Shown: positions 43,505-55,270 of the stretch, in pieces | Layout: each line of letters opens with the position of its first letter | Numbering within the stretch: position 1 is the first letter of the stretch | NCBI GenBank assembly: GCA_018806985.1 | Contig: JADANN010000190.1 | Location: 1 to 64,000, forward strand | Source: Angiostrongylus vasorum | Lineage: Eukaryota; Nematoda; Chromadorea; Rhabditida; Metastrongylidae | Length of the DNA stretch: 64,000 nt | Reading direction: 5' to 3' | The notes under the pieces: model-generated | The model's database searches: none | What the model was told of the DNA's origin: nothing | What the model saw: the letters and a program-made list of their open reading frames with translations, nothing else | Position numbers and translations under genes: made by a program

Positions 43505-44170
43505 GAAAACTCAGTTCATAAAAAACCTATATTGTGAAAGTGAGCATGTGGAAGCGCATAGCTTTTTGGCTGACACTACTGCGTACGTGTGATTAAGCTT
43601 GCTATAAACATGGAGAACAAAATGAAATAAAATTAAGTAGAATAAGGACAGGAGCATTGGGTCGCCTCAAAAAAGCTTTTCAGGGAAGCAACCGTTCAAC
43701 TAGTGGACCCGAAACTCCTCTAACGTTTTCGACTTAGCGGCTTTTCTAGTCCTCTCTTATGCGGCAGTAGGGCAGGGCTGCTACATCAATTAGGCCAAGA
43801 ATTCAGCTCATGATCCACGCAGTATTTTAACGATGTCTCCTAAAACTAAACAGGCATTCACAACGTCTTTTCGGAGTAGGCATCTCAAATCTTCCACACC
43901 TGTTCCGTTTCGGAGAATCAGGAGAACATTTGTCGATAGAAAAGCACAAATGGGTCGGTTACATAATAAGTAAAAATAGATGATAGATGGACGAAAAATA
44001 GAAGAGTGGTCTCCGAGAAAACGCTAACGACCACTCGGACTGCCGTCGACATGATAAGAGCACATGCTTTGGGTAACGTCAGCCACAAAATGGAGTGAGT
44101 TCAAGACTACGAAATGCGCCTCGCGAACGTCGCGGTATTCAAAACAGACGACCAGTATGCACGACTGTTA
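43505..44170 (+). mobile_element. RTE-A C-terminal fragment, heavily decayed
   Basis: TQFIKNLYCESE near 43,512-43,550, ATGGAGAACAAAATGAA (MENxMK) near 43,610, and the region equivalent to RRIRRTF and MIDGRKIEEWSP near 43,910-44,015 appear in order. These match the part of RTE-A downstream of the catalytic block. Multiple stops. Confidence 0.7.
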
Positions 44171-44223
44171 TGCGAAAAATAAACGAATGGAAAATGTGCT
44201 AGAACCCAAACTACTGTTGAAAA

Positions 44224-44310
44224 CAGGGCGAGTGGTGTGGTGGACAGAGTGTGACCTCCTGGTTGGGCGCTCACGGGTTCGAAATCCAACTGAGGTACCG
44301 AGTTATGCTG
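44224..44310 (+). mobile_element. S3 tRNA-like SINE head
   Basis: GTGGTGTGGTGGACAG resembles an A box. GGGTTCGAAATCC at 44,274-44,286 is an excellent B box. No acceptor stem can be formed, so it is a SINE or tRNA relic rather than a tRNA gene. Confidence 0.55.
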
Positions 44311-44761
44311 ATATCCCAATATCTGTGTGGTTCATATGCATGTTTTTTAAATTCTTTCGCATGCGGACACATCAACATGCTTGGATGAGTCGTTTTTTCC
44401 AACAATAACCTTAGTTAACTTAGCTATGTGTCTTGGCTCATTGGTGGATGCTCCACCTGCCTTCATCCCTGCGGCTTTGTTGTGCTCAATCCCTCGCTTT
44501 CTTAGAGTCCTCTTGAGAATTAAAGGATTGCTACGGTACCACAAAAAGGCAGAAATCATTTGCGAAGTGGCTGAGCTCTGTCCATTTGTTCCGATTCGCC
44601 TCAACGGGTGTCCAAACGAAAGTCTCGAGGCACAAAACAGAAAACGACCAACATATATTTGTTCTATTTACGATATTTGGTAGCCATTCTTTGCACTGTT
44701 GTAATAGAAATATCATTTAGAAATAACTCCTTTTTTGATTTTTTAATTCGAATAGAATACA
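44311..44761. other. Unassigned sequence before IR2 right arm
   Basis: Both strands have open frames (44,381-44,683 plus; 44,604-44,347 minus, with HNKAAGMKAGGASTNEPRHI). Neither matches a family I know. Confidence 0.3.
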
Positions 44762-45765
44762 GATCACCTGTATCACCTGTAGTTCTGTTGGTCGTCGAGT
44801 GACTCGAGCGGACGCTAGTAAATCTTCCCTTTTTTTCCCTGTCGCGTGCAAGTTTAACTCAGTGGGTTCTGTTCGTTCTAGAGGCTCTGTAAGCATCATA
44901 TCTTTCTTCTAGGCTTTTCGTGAAGAAAACTGACCATCGAATGGGTGGTCTTCCTGCAGTGCATTTAACATCACGAGGAATACAGTCACTAACGGCTCTT
45001 CTCCATCGGTTGCCATACATACGCATTACGTGTCTGACCCCCTTATCTTCGACAGTTTGGCGTACAGAACGGCATCTTTGATTCTTGATCGTCGACGTAG
45101 ATCGGAGCTTCGGATCCCTTCCCTTACTTGTGTGGAACGGGATACTCCTAGCATCGCCCTTTCGACTGCGCGTTCGATAACGCTAAGTGACCTTTCATCC
45201 TGCTTACGCTGCGACCAAGTTTCTGACGCACACATTAGGGCAGGAAGTACCGTTGAGTGGAAAAGGTGTGCACGGAGTCGGGTGTTCTTCGTCCCCTTCA
45301 CTACATCCTCGATGCTCTTGAAACCTTGCCAATCAACTCGTTCCCTTCTGCTCAGCTCTGGAGCTTAGTCGTTCAACATGTTGATTTCCCGACCTAGATG
45401 GACATAACTGGAGCATTCGGAGGTAATCGTTCCATTGAGCGTGAATGGGGCACACGAAACCAATCCGTTCTCCAAGAAAACCGCTTTTTTTGAGATTTAT
45501 TCCAAGACCAATCTTTTCACAGGCTCTGCCAAAGTCGGCAAGCATACGTTTCGCTTGGCTAATGTTTGGTGTTATAAGGACCATGTCATCAGCAAAGCGA
45601 AGATGGTGCAACTGCCGACCATCGATTTTCACTCCCATATTATCCCACGAGATGGTATCGCCTTGCCTAACTCCTCTTTTGACGTCAATGATAATATCGT
45701 CGTAGAATGGTGATACCTTGGTTGTGAAATTTTTTGTACAGCTCACGAAGAATCTTTAATTGGGA
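44762..45765 (-). mobile_element. RTE-B fragment (IR2 right)
   Basis: Inverted copy of 14,820-15,814 with the same 16-codon deletion between GDTIS and WDNMGV near 45,655. HLRFADDMVLITPN lies near 45,605-45,565 and the SKIRGSDT region near 45,030. Confidence 0.88.
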
Positions 45766-46214
45766 TGACGCCCAATATCTTGAGCCCGCAGAGCTGTTAA
45801 ATTGGACCGTATGTGTGACGTTAACACAAAACGATAAAAGAGAAGTGTCAGTCAAGTAGGAGATTTGAGTGTCGTTAAGTTATGAATGACTCTTCAAAAT
45901 CATAGTATTCCGTTAATCAGAGGCTACACTGACGGGATCGAGAAGTGCTGTCGTGCGCGCTGCATGGAAATCTCTAGCGCTTCCGAAGTTTTTCTATCTA
46001 AAGCGTCAAAATTATGATTGTCTAAAGGTGGGTTTCTTAAAAAATACGGTCATGCGACATACCTTTTGTAGAACCAGATGAAAGCCTGCGTCATTCATTT
46101 TTTCAACGCAGGATTAGCATGTTTATCTAAAAAAGGAGGAAAATATTTGGTTTCGTTAACTTTTTGATGCGTATGAATGGTATACGGAACAGAGGAAGAA
46201 AAAACCGAAACTAC
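45766..46214. other. IR2 arm segment, unassigned
   Basis: Copy of 14,365-14,819. The candidate exon frame is broken here by one extra T. Confidence 0.35.
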
Positions 46215-46460
46215 CTTATGTTGATTACATCGAGAAGATGAACGCATATGTTCGAGTTCTTTATTTGGTAAGTGGCTTCCTTGAGAGACCCGAATGCAGC
46301 CCAAGCTACTCTTCTTCGTCTGTGTAGTTCCTGCTTCATATTGTTTTCCATGTTCATTGATCGCCCGAGGTATATGTACGAGGTGGTCTTTGCAATCACA
46401 AGGCCATCCCGTTCAATTTCTTCGCCTTCGCACCATAGGGTTTTTTAATGAACTGGGTCT
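46215..46460 (-). mobile_element. RTE-A fragment (IR2 right)
   Basis: Copy of 14,105-14,345: TTSYIYLGRSMNMENNMKQE, with WAAF where the other arm has CAAF. Confidence 0.75.
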
Positions 46461-46752
46461 TGTTATTATTATAGCTTTTAGCGAACATTTATTTTTTGTT
46501 TTAATTTTTATTTAAAATTTATCGCATTATCTAATTCATCCCTTCTTCGCTTTTACCTTTTGGTACATCTACATTAGGAAATTTTAGCTATTGTCGACAA
46601 ATGTATGAAGAAGTGCCTTGCAGATGGAGCAAACTGTTCTCCATAGGTACTCCATGGCTTCTTTATTTCACACGATGAAGTCGCCTTACTCCGAACAATA
46701 TATTGTGTTCGTCTTTGAATAGTGGAACTATTGCTGGCTCAACCTTACTCCG

Positions 46753-47130
46753 TCACTTCATCATCTCGACCTTTACAAAATCATCGGTTCGTTTAAAGCA
46801 GTCGTTCATTGCTACGTGATCCATATTTGCCTGCCGCTCCCTGCATTGAACCATTGATTGTGCAGAAATTCTCCTGGCCAAGTTTGAGGCTGACACTTTG
46901 GAGACACCACGATCCATGATGCCATATCCAAGAGGACCGACGACTAACATCCTCCATTGATTCCTCGTTATGACTCCATTCTGAACCGTGGAGAACTCGA
47001 TCACACAAACAAGATTTTAGGTCTTTTTGTAGAATCTCTGCATAATGGTAGGCATCCAACCTTCCTACAATCGTCTTTAGTGTTCATATTCTACTCTCAA
47101 TTCCACAGTGGTAGGACTTTGTCACTGCAT
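46753..47130 (-). pseudogene. Mariner/Tc1 transposase C-terminal relic (IR2 right)
   Basis: Copy of 13,445-13,820 with NQWRMLVVGPLGYGIMDR near 46,960-46,905. A few substitutions distinguish the arms. Confidence 0.5.
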
Positions 47131-47239
47131 ACCGTTTTTTTGAATACTTCATTTTCCCTTTGGTGTTAAATCCTCTATCCTTATTTCCATCACCTTTAAC
47201 TGATTTGTCCTCCACTGTTCCTCGCACACATACGCTACT

Positions 47240-48100
47240 GCTGTTGCTTTGCTTTTCCATGATTATTACATTCCACCCAGTATCAAAGATCGACATCGTG
47301 GTGAAGACCTGGATACGCTCTTGCAAGGTTAAGTCAGGACTCCAAGGAAGACCAAGTTGAACGACCAGCAATAGGCCAGCTTCAGTACCCCGCGCCCTGG
47401 GTGCTCCCGTCTAAGACGTCAGGCGGTGAGAAACCAGAAAATCTCGTGTTTTGCAGGACGTAACTGGAACCGGATCTGACGAGGAGACGCACGACACGCC
47501 ATTTAGATTGTTTTTTACTATGCACGTATAATGCCAGAACACTCTCCAGAGACGCCGATCTTCACGCCCTTCTTGTAGCCGCAGATCGCATGAAATTTCG
47601 AGTGATCGCATTACAAGAAACAAATATCAAGAAGACCGACATGCGCCAACAAAACAATGGGACCCTTGTGATCCGTGGAGAAAAAGGTTCCGTCACGAAG
47701 TGGCGTAGGCTTTGTCGTCCACTCGTCCACTGTTCATCTCGCCGACTCATACGAAATCCTTCACCCTCGCATAGCCGTCCTCCGTCTTCAGCTGTCCCAT
47801 CTTAAGAAGATCACTATCATCAACTGCTACTCACCGATCGATGCAGCTGATTAGTACGAATTAAACGCGTTCTACTTTCAGTTGGAGGAAGTCATCCGCA
47901 ATGATAAAGCATATCATAAATTTGTTGCCAGAGACTTCAACGCCAGAATAGAAAAGGCCAACGAAAGCGAATGCAGGATCGGAAATCTTGGATTAGGAGA
48001 AAGAAATGAGAATGGAAACCGTCTCGCAGGGACTCCTGTCAGCAGCATGTCTCTTCCATAGAAACTCGTTTTTCAAGAAGAAAGAAAACCACCGCTGGAC
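47240..48100 (+). mobile_element. RTE-A 5' fragment: leader and endonuclease N-terminus
   Basis: Leader then YNARTLSR-like start near 47,530, MKFRVIALQETNIKKTDMRQ (47,590-47,650), [21 protein letters not shown] near 47,820, [16 protein letters not shown] near 47,876-47,925, [13 protein letters not shown] near 47,935 and [10 protein letters not shown] near 47,990. It stops at HRW near 48,095. Copy of 12,473-13,330 in opposite orientation. Confidence 0.88.
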
Positions 48101-48220
48101 CCGCATGGTATGACGGTGAACGCATTAGCTCCCGGAAAGGGTTGTAGCGTGTTTGATCTCCACCGCAGACACTTGCTGTTCGTAGTTTTGCAAATATCTC
48201 AGCATCGTTACAGTTATATC
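48101..48220 (+). mobile_element. S2 SINE-like element joined to broken RTE-A
   Basis: CCGCATGGTATGACGGTGAA, CGCATTAGCTCCCGGAAAGG and GTTTTGCAAATATCTCAGCA are the S2 half-element in sense. It starts at the exact base where IR2 homology ends. Confidence 0.75.
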
Positions 48221-49194
48221 CTACACGAAATTTCTGAACTTGATTTTAGCGTGTTTACCCGGGGCGAAAGCTTACCCCTTAGTTGTTTACCGGCACCACT
48301 TGGTATGTAGTTGTTTTTGGGTGTTAAGATGTGACATGCATGAGCGAATACGCAGGCAATGACCTCATCTCAGATGATTAACATTTACATCCTGAATCTC
48401 AGCTACTATTTGTTTCGCTACCTTTTTATCAAAAAGCTAAAGAATGGGTGTGATATCAACTGCCTTGCCATTAATGTAACACGAGCGAAACGAACCAATC
48501 AACGCGCGATGAACGAATGGGGTATTCTAGCACACTTGCTTTTGTATCATTCTCCCACATGAGGTAGAAGCTCTTCCCAATTCCTAAGCTTTTCTATTCA
48601 GCAGAAAATCGCTACCTTGTATAGTAAGCGGAGTCTGAGTTCGGCTACGTTTTGCAACTCCGCCTTTGCTTCTTATTGATTTGGAGTCTAAAGCCTAACT
48701 TTCTTAACATCCCGACATCCCATCCCAGATCGATAACTTAATCCCAATCTGTTTACTAACGACAGCATGCTTTTACGCTAGACGACCACTGGATATGGGA
48801 GTTGATACAGCAACAACAATGGACCCACTGTACACAAAGCTCAAATTTTTATTAAGAAAGATTAAAAAGAACACGTATGTTGGACCACGATTATCACTTT
48901 GTCGCAGTTCATTCTGGCGGCCATCGTGAGTAGTGGACCATTCTAAGTTGTTTTTCCTTAAGTCGAGCAGATCGACGGGAGAAGCTGAAAGAGACTGGAC
49001 TAAGGAGAGTAAGTCAGCGCAGACTTCCATCACTTGGTAGCAACAGCAACAGTTCCTGTTATACAGGCAGTCCATAAATGATAAAACATACCATCTGAGT
49101 ACCGACGGGCGAAGAGCAGTCGCCGTGCGAATACTTGCGTTTACGCGACATTAGCTGTTAACAATACTTTGTAATGGCATTGGATATACAAAAC
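48221..49194. other. Mostly unassigned; possible exon of the minus-strand gene
   Basis: A minus-strand frame at 49,030-48,870 reads VMEVCADLLSLVQSLSASPV, then DLLDLRKNNLEWSTTHDGRQ. It could be a further downstream exon of the gene at 49,195-50,986, but no good acceptor is seen. Confidence 0.25.
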
Positions 49195-50986
49195 CTTTTG
49201 CGCAAATGGTCTTTTATAACGAACCTTGGTCCTTTTCTTATCTTCATTCATAGAAGATTGTGACGTCCGATTTTTATTTTCTTCGCCACCGTTGGACGTT
49301 TCCTTTATTTCGGAACCATTTACCACTTCCTCCGTCAGTGGGTGCTAAATGAAGCACTAGAATTTTCAGCCAGAAATACCTTACAAGAAAAGTTATACAA
49401 ATAGTTTGCAAAGAAGAGCTTGCAAGCTGGATTCTTGTAGAATTAAGGGAAAAAACGCTTGTAATTGTTCTGTATATGAACTCATGTTTGTTTAGAATAA
49501 TATACATTCTGCTTTCTGTGACATAAAAGTCGAGAATTCCCTTCTTAATGGTGTTCACGTGGCTAGGCATGTGATCGCGATTATTCTAAGCGCTTTCCAC
49601 ATGTCTCGAGAAGAAGTCGAAATCCATGAAGGAAATTCACTTTTCCAACGTTTCCCTTGAGCAAGGTTAAAAAATAGGTCTTCCCTTCTTTACTACATGT
49701 TAACTCAGGACAAAGAGATAAGCAATTATTGGAGAAGTCACCAAGATGATAAGTGATAGAAGACTTTAAGGTCTCACGTTCTCATCAGAACAATTGTGGA
49801 CTCCATCAAGATCCCTTTTTTTCCTCCGTCAAAAAAAGTCGTCCGTATCTACAGTCGTCATCATGCCGGAACCCTGAAACCTATCAGTAACTGTTCACAA
49901 CAAAATGTTTTCATAAATGAAAAATCTAACAATAACAGGGAAGTAGAACATTAAGCTCTGAACCAGAAACGTTTTGAAAGATGTCCACCAGAGAACCTAA
50001 GTCTCGAACCTCCTATGAGAAGAGCTGGCTCCACATTGACAAAAACATGTTTTATTATAGAAAAAAAACAGTATGGATATATACATATATAACGCGGCTC
50101 ATTCCAAGGAGGAAAAAATATGGCACAAATCAGCCTGAGTAGGACACGAAAATCGTTCCTAAAATTGGTATGCAACGACTGTGTGTGTGCCTAGTGATTT
50201 GCCACTTACAAACTCGGACAAATCATCTCAACAGATCTGTCGATCACAAACGTAGATGTACTACATCAATGCACTGAAAAAATACCTAAGAATTTCAGAT
50301 TTTCTGCTCCAGGTGACCAGCCTTTTGTCTTGAGGCTTAAGCAAAAATTATCAGCTCTTTACTGATGTTCATCTCTAGCTTTGACACCGTTCTCGGCCAC
50401 AATAGCGACTACTCCTGTGTTAAGCGACGAAGGGAACAATTTTGTCTGAAGTGCCAAAAATGATAGAGATTGCCAACAATTCCTGAACTCGTGGTGTCTC
50501 CGTCCCACATTTTTGCTCCAATTTAGTTCTCATGTCGGAAAGACGGCGAAAAAAAGTGGGCATTGTTGCAATATGAAGGTCCCAAGCACTGCAAGGCTGT
50601 TAAAGATGCATCGCCTGCGGCGATTCCGAGGTCGCTCATAACGGACGAGGAAAATGTTTAGGTGACCAGTGAAGGACACAAACTTCCTAATAGATTCTTG
50701 TCATTGATTCCTACCTGCTGTTTAATTTTGGCAAATTCGAATGGCACTGAATGCTGAATACACACGCCTCGACATTGCTGCATAAAAAAAGTCTGCAGAA
50801 AAAACATTACCTGAATACACTTTGGATCGACTGTCATGTCCACGGTCATTGTTTCCATATGACCACTCTGTTCATCAGTTCCACGTTCCATGCTCTCACT
50901 CATTGTTTCAAACCAGAAGCACAGTGTTGGGCTCAAGAAAGGAACGATCGATACTTGAGAAATGCAGGCGAAATGCCGGGGAGGAA
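49195..50986 (-). CDS. Unidentified host gene, four exon candidates on the minus strand
   Basis: Exon candidates: 50,986-50,811 (acceptor TTTTGGTAG, donor GTAATG; MSESMERGTDEQSGHMETMT at an ATG at 50,903), 50,777-50,715 (acceptor TTTATGCAG, donor GTAGGA; QCRGVCIQHSVPFEFAKIKQ), 50,445-50,363 (acceptor GCACTTCAG, donor GTAAAG; TKLFPSSLNTGVVAIVAENG) and 49,344-49,195 (acceptor TTCATTTAG, 50 codons; HPLTEEVVNGSEIKETSNGG, ending YKRPFAQK before GTTTTG). The first three join in phase. The last needs one more exon between, since phases differ. The first intron would be only 33 bases, unusually short, and reading through it also keeps the frame. No family is recognised. Confidence 0.42.
49345..50362. 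other. Intron of the minus-strand gene; possible missing exon
   Basis: One stretch on the minus strand (EVRDLGSLVDIFQNVSGSEL near 50,010-49,950, after CTCATAG) may be the missing or an alternative last exon, ending at a TAG. Confidence 0.25.
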
Positions 50987-51079
50987 CTACCAAAACAACA
51001 AGCACAGTGACAAATGTGAATATTTAAAGATAGAAACTTACAGAAACGCGAGAAAAAGAGTGAAATCAGGGAACTGATA

Positions 51080-51589
51080 TTGGTTTATATACGTCTTATT
51101 CATGCTTATCATCAGCATTTACACGTCACTATTAACGTGTGGAACACGTTCAGTTCGAGCATGGACCGAAGTTCACATGTTAAGGCAGATTTCAGGGTAA
51201 ATCGCGATAGCGTCTGAGTGGAGTAAATATTGATTAAGGATCGCTAGCTGCTCTCTGACATGGTGGCACCACGTACATCTGCTAGCTTGCTCGATTGTAG
51301 TTCATGAACTCTGCGTCAAGACACCTAAAACCATCTGTACGGACAACGTTCAGCAACGTTGCTTTAGATACGCCACTTCTATAAACCGGTGTCGTATACA
51401 GACACGCTTTTCATCATATGGAAATGTTTTGAAAAACATACTTAAGAAATGTCGAACCTAGGAAACATCTGGTTGACTACGAATTTGTCCAATACAGCAG
51501 CGATGTTTGAGAGTGGTGTAATTGCGTTGTCACAGTCGTCTTCTCGTCACTCAATACACATTGCAACACTCAAAGTAATAATTGGAATA
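51080..51589. other. No gene recognised
   Basis: Unassigned sequence upstream of the RTE-B copy. Confidence 0.35.
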
Positions 51590-52945
51590 CTAGTTGGTGG
51601 AATACTAAAGAACCTTCCGCCAGTCCTCACAAACACACTGGCCTAGCTATTTACACGTTAGCAGTCCGAATGCAAGCTCTCTGCTAAGTGGAAAACCAGC
51701 AAGACCACGTTGTTGTTCAAGAAGGGTGACCTACTTTATCGGCGACTAACGCCTAATCCGCTTGCTGTTTGTCGTCTACAAATCTTTCACTTGAGTTATC
51801 CTGAATAGGATTGACACAACACTGGACGAAGGACAGCCATGTGAGCAAGCAGTGTTTCGAAAAGGATTTAGTACGATGAACCGCATCCACACGATAACAA
51901 GGCTCATTGAGGTATCGCGAGAGTACAAAAGACCGCTCTGTACCAATTTCATCGATTTAAAGAAGGCCTTTGACTTAAGTGAGATAGAAGCAGTCATGGA
52001 AGCCCTTGATAGTCAGGGAGTCTCTACTCAGTAAACACGAAAGATTCCACAACCAAGATATCACCATTCTACAACGATATTTACCTCGAAGTCAAAAGAG
52101 GGGTTAAGCAAGGCTAAACTATATTGCCAAAACTACCGCCACCCTCTAGAACGTCGTGCGAACATTGGAATGGGATAAGACGAGAGTGAAAATCGGTGGT
52201 CGGCAATTACACGATCTTTGCTTTGCTAATGATATCGTTCTTTTGACACAATGCTTGCCGATTTTGATAAAGCCTGTGGAAAGTTTGGAAAGCGACGCTC
52301 ATGAGGAACGGATTGGTTCCGTATGACCCCATTCACGATCAACGGAACGAATATCTTCGAATGCTCCAGTTATGCATATCTAGATCGGGAAATCAATGTG
52401 ATGAACGGCTTAGCTCCAGAGCTGAGCAGAAGGAAACGAGCGGCTTCGGAGGCTTTCAAGAGCATCGAGGATGTAGTGAAGAGAACAAAGAACACCAAAT
52501 TCCGTGTCCACCTTTTCGACTCATCGGTACTTCCTGCCTTCACGTATGCATCAGAAACTCAGTCACTGTGTATGTAGGGTGAAAGATCACTCAGCTTTAT
52601 CGAACGAGCAGTTGAAAGGACAATGCTAGGAGTCTCCCGTTTCACACTATTAAGGGATGGGATCCGAAGCTTCGACCTGCGTCAGCGACCGAAAATCAAA
52701 GATACAGTTCTGTATGCAAAACAGTCGAAGATGAGGTGGGTCTGGCACGTAATGCGTATTAACGACGAGTGGTTGAGAACAGCCATTAGTTACTGAATTC
52801 TTCGGCATGTTAACCACACTGCAGGAAGACCACCGACCCGATGATTAGAGTTGTTCACGAAAAGCCTAGAACAGAGATATAATGCTCAACGAGTCTCTAG
52901 AGCGAGCACAACCCACTGGCCTATTCTTGCACGCGACTAGGTGAT
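51590..52945 (+). mobile_element. RTE-B 3' half, decayed
   Basis: Begins at LKNLPPVLTNTLA (51,607). It continues through KTTLLFKKGD near 51,700, FIDLKKAFDLSEIEAVMEAL (51,948-52,007), FYNDIYLEVKRGVKQG near 52,065-52,112 and a decayed catalytic block FALLMISFF near 52,213. NISECSSYAYLDREIN-like sequence lies near 52,350, with AGRPPTR-like sequence near 52,820. It ends near 52,940 without clear tail repeats. Confidence 0.83.
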
Positions 52946-54085
52946 GGGTTGAAAACCGCCGGCAAGGTCATAATGACAAGGAGAACAGATTTTGTGAACA
53001 ATGGAGAAAATGTTCTACAAAGAAAAACCTAAAACGTTCGCATATAAATCAGCATAGAGAGGAAGAAACCACACCGTTATACAAGGACAATGAACTTCAT
53101 GCTTCATACCGTATTGTTAAAAGAAGAGGCGTCATTTTGGTAATAGTCCGCCTTTGCTTTGGAGTAAATGCCCACAGTGGAGAATCTTTTTCCCATATTC
53201 TCTCTCGCATCGTTTGCAAACGTAGAATTACTTAGAGCAATAGGATGATCTATTTGTACTCAGTTCTTCACTGGTTATTGATTAGACCTTGGTAACTTCT
53301 TACTTATGCCTTACCTACTATGAAACTCGTTCAATTACTCGTTTCCATTCGTTCAAGTATATTTCTTCGAGCCAGTTCTCTCTTTCTTTTTTTTTCATTC
53401 TCTCATTCTTTCATTCTTTTCATTTTCTGAAGTGCGTTGATTGCCATATCTAGTCGTTCTTATTCGTCCGCCTTAAATGATACGCAGTTTTTTTTACCGT
53501 AGTTTTTTCTTCTTGTAGCCAAAGAATCAGATAACGCGCTCCAGTCGACGATTGTTTCGGTCAGGCAACGCGACTAGCGCAAATATATGCATTGCCTGCG
53601 ATGCACTTTAGATGGATCGATAGAAACGCTGTGTTTGTGGCAGAAAAGAAAAAAAAAGGAAGGAAAATTGATCCAAAAGAGGAAAGAAAGGGATGCAAAA
53701 GGTGATGTAGGATGTGAAATGGAAAGAACTCTAGGTCGTTTTCGTCAGAGACACGAAAATCCTTGGATTTCCTAAAGACGAATTAGTGGATTGCTCTGTT
53801 CCTTGGTGCTGGTATGAGGGATTTTTTGCTTCGTCTACAGGTCATCGGACACGCTACGATATGCATTGATTTCCACTAACAGTTGAGCAAAAACAATTAC
53901 GCTTTTCAGATTTAAACGAACATAACCTAGCTTATTTATGTGATTTATTGTCTGCCATAGAAGCCTTTGTGAAGACACTATTTCGAATGGCCATCAGAAC
54001 ATTTAGAGCGTTACGGCGAAATCTTTTTTTCTAAGTCTGTCAAGTTTTGAAATCCCCAAAAGCTCTATTTGGAAGTTGTCGGAGG
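52946..54085. other. No gene recognised; pyrimidine-rich stretch inside
   Basis: Contains a T/C-rich run of TTTC and CATT units at about 53,380-53,430. A plus-strand frame at 53,587-53,775 is Lys-rich but unassigned. Confidence 0.4.
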
Positions 54086-54261
54086 TTATTGAAACACCGG
54101 TAGCGTCATGAGTGTTTTAATATGAATATGTAGTGAGGTGCAGTGAACTTTCATACACTGTGGGACAAAGCATCTGGAATGGACCACAATCTCTTGGGAA
54201 TGTGCCATGCATTTGATAACATTCGTAGGATCGTAGAGGTTATCCATTTCATATTTGGTCT
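54086..54261 (-). CDS. Candidate last or internal exon, minus strand
   Basis: Acceptor CAGTCATTTTAG, then TKYEMDNLYDPTNVIKCMAH, SQEIVVHSRCFVPQCMKVHC and a stop TAA at 54,088-54,086. A donor-like CCG|GTGTTT at 54,098 could make it internal. The composition is protein-like; the family is unknown. It may belong upstream of the gene at 50,986. Confidence 0.35.
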
Positions 54262-54564
54262 CTAAAATGACTGACAAAGCCGACCGGTATATAAACCAAG
54301 TGGTTTATCCTTTCCACACAATCATCATGCTAATCTGCAGACCCCGAAGGGATAGAGGGCTTGGTTTGCCCCCTGGCGCTGGCTTCCAACCAACGAACCC
54401 ACGTATGAATTGCGGAGCATGTCTAGCGACTGTGCTACAGGCGGACACCGGGAGAGAACTTCCACCACTGAGGTTATGGTTGGAAGGAAATCGACTGAAT
54501 TCCCAAGGATGGAACAGCGTACGAGTAGCTCTGTCTTTTTGAAACTACTGTACTACAAGTTACT

Positions 54565-54955
54565 TGGTACTTGAATGGCCTGTCCTCATCGGTTGTGCGG
54601 GCCTCAGCATAACTTCCGTTTTTCGGGAAATTTGCTGCTTAAGCCATTGTGGTCCCCTGGAATCCCGAGGTCGGCCTGGCCAAAGTCTGCCCCTGGTCTT
54701 CACCACCACAGGCAGTCGGAGCCCTTGTGGTTCCAATAGAGATTAGCCACCATGTGACTTTAATACCAGGACGGTGGTAGGTCCTGGTATTGTTTTACTC
54801 CTACTGGGCTTCCTGGTGGAAACGTGGGATTCCTTCGCAGTGTGGGAGACCGTGGCAGGAGTGTGAATCCCCCCAGCTGTACATCGTATCCCAACACCCA
54901 GGAATACCTCCCAGCAACGACGATTCGGTAAACCGTTTGGAAGATTTCAAGTTTC
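54565..54955 (-). mobile_element. R1 repeat, antisense copy
   Basis: Begins with the tail complement ACTTGAATGGCCTGTCCTCA and carries CCAGGACGGTGGTAGGTCC at 54,767-54,785. Confidence 0.8.
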
Positions 54956-55077
54956 ATAACAAAAACTGGAAGCAAGTTTCTCGTCTTAAGGTGAAAACTC
55001 TGTAAATCATTGGCTAAGACAAGCTGAAGTAAGGTATTTAATACACGTAATGAATTGCTGCCGATTTTATGATGAGC

Positions 55078-55270
55078 TTATGTAGCGTAGTAGTTAGAGA
55101 TGCCCTGCAACACACCCGTGGTCGTCAGTTCGCTACCGCACCCTGGCCGAGCCAACCAAGCCTTCCATCACTGCAGTGGTGGCATGTTGTTACCGGACTT
55201 ATCCGGAATGACAAAGAACACTGGATTCGTATACTGGTAGACACACGCCGCAAGTCTTTTAAGTCGACTT
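55078..55270 (+). mobile_element. S1 SINE copy, truncated
   Basis: TATGTAGCGTAGTAGTTAGA, GATGCCCTGCAACACACCCG and TTACCGGACTTATCCGG are S1 landmarks. The 3' half is lost or diverged. Confidence 0.65.

Larger units (their letters stand above)
44762..48100. repeat. Right arm of second inverted repeat IR2
   Basis: Partner of 12,473-15,814. It ends abruptly at 48,100 inside RTE-A, where an S2 element begins, and at 44,762 at the 3' tail of RTE-B. Confidence 0.9.

Noticed and set aside
49990..50050. A minus-strand tRNA at GGTTCGAGACTT
   Set aside because: The T-loop-like core is there, but no T stem, acceptor stem or D arm can be formed around it.
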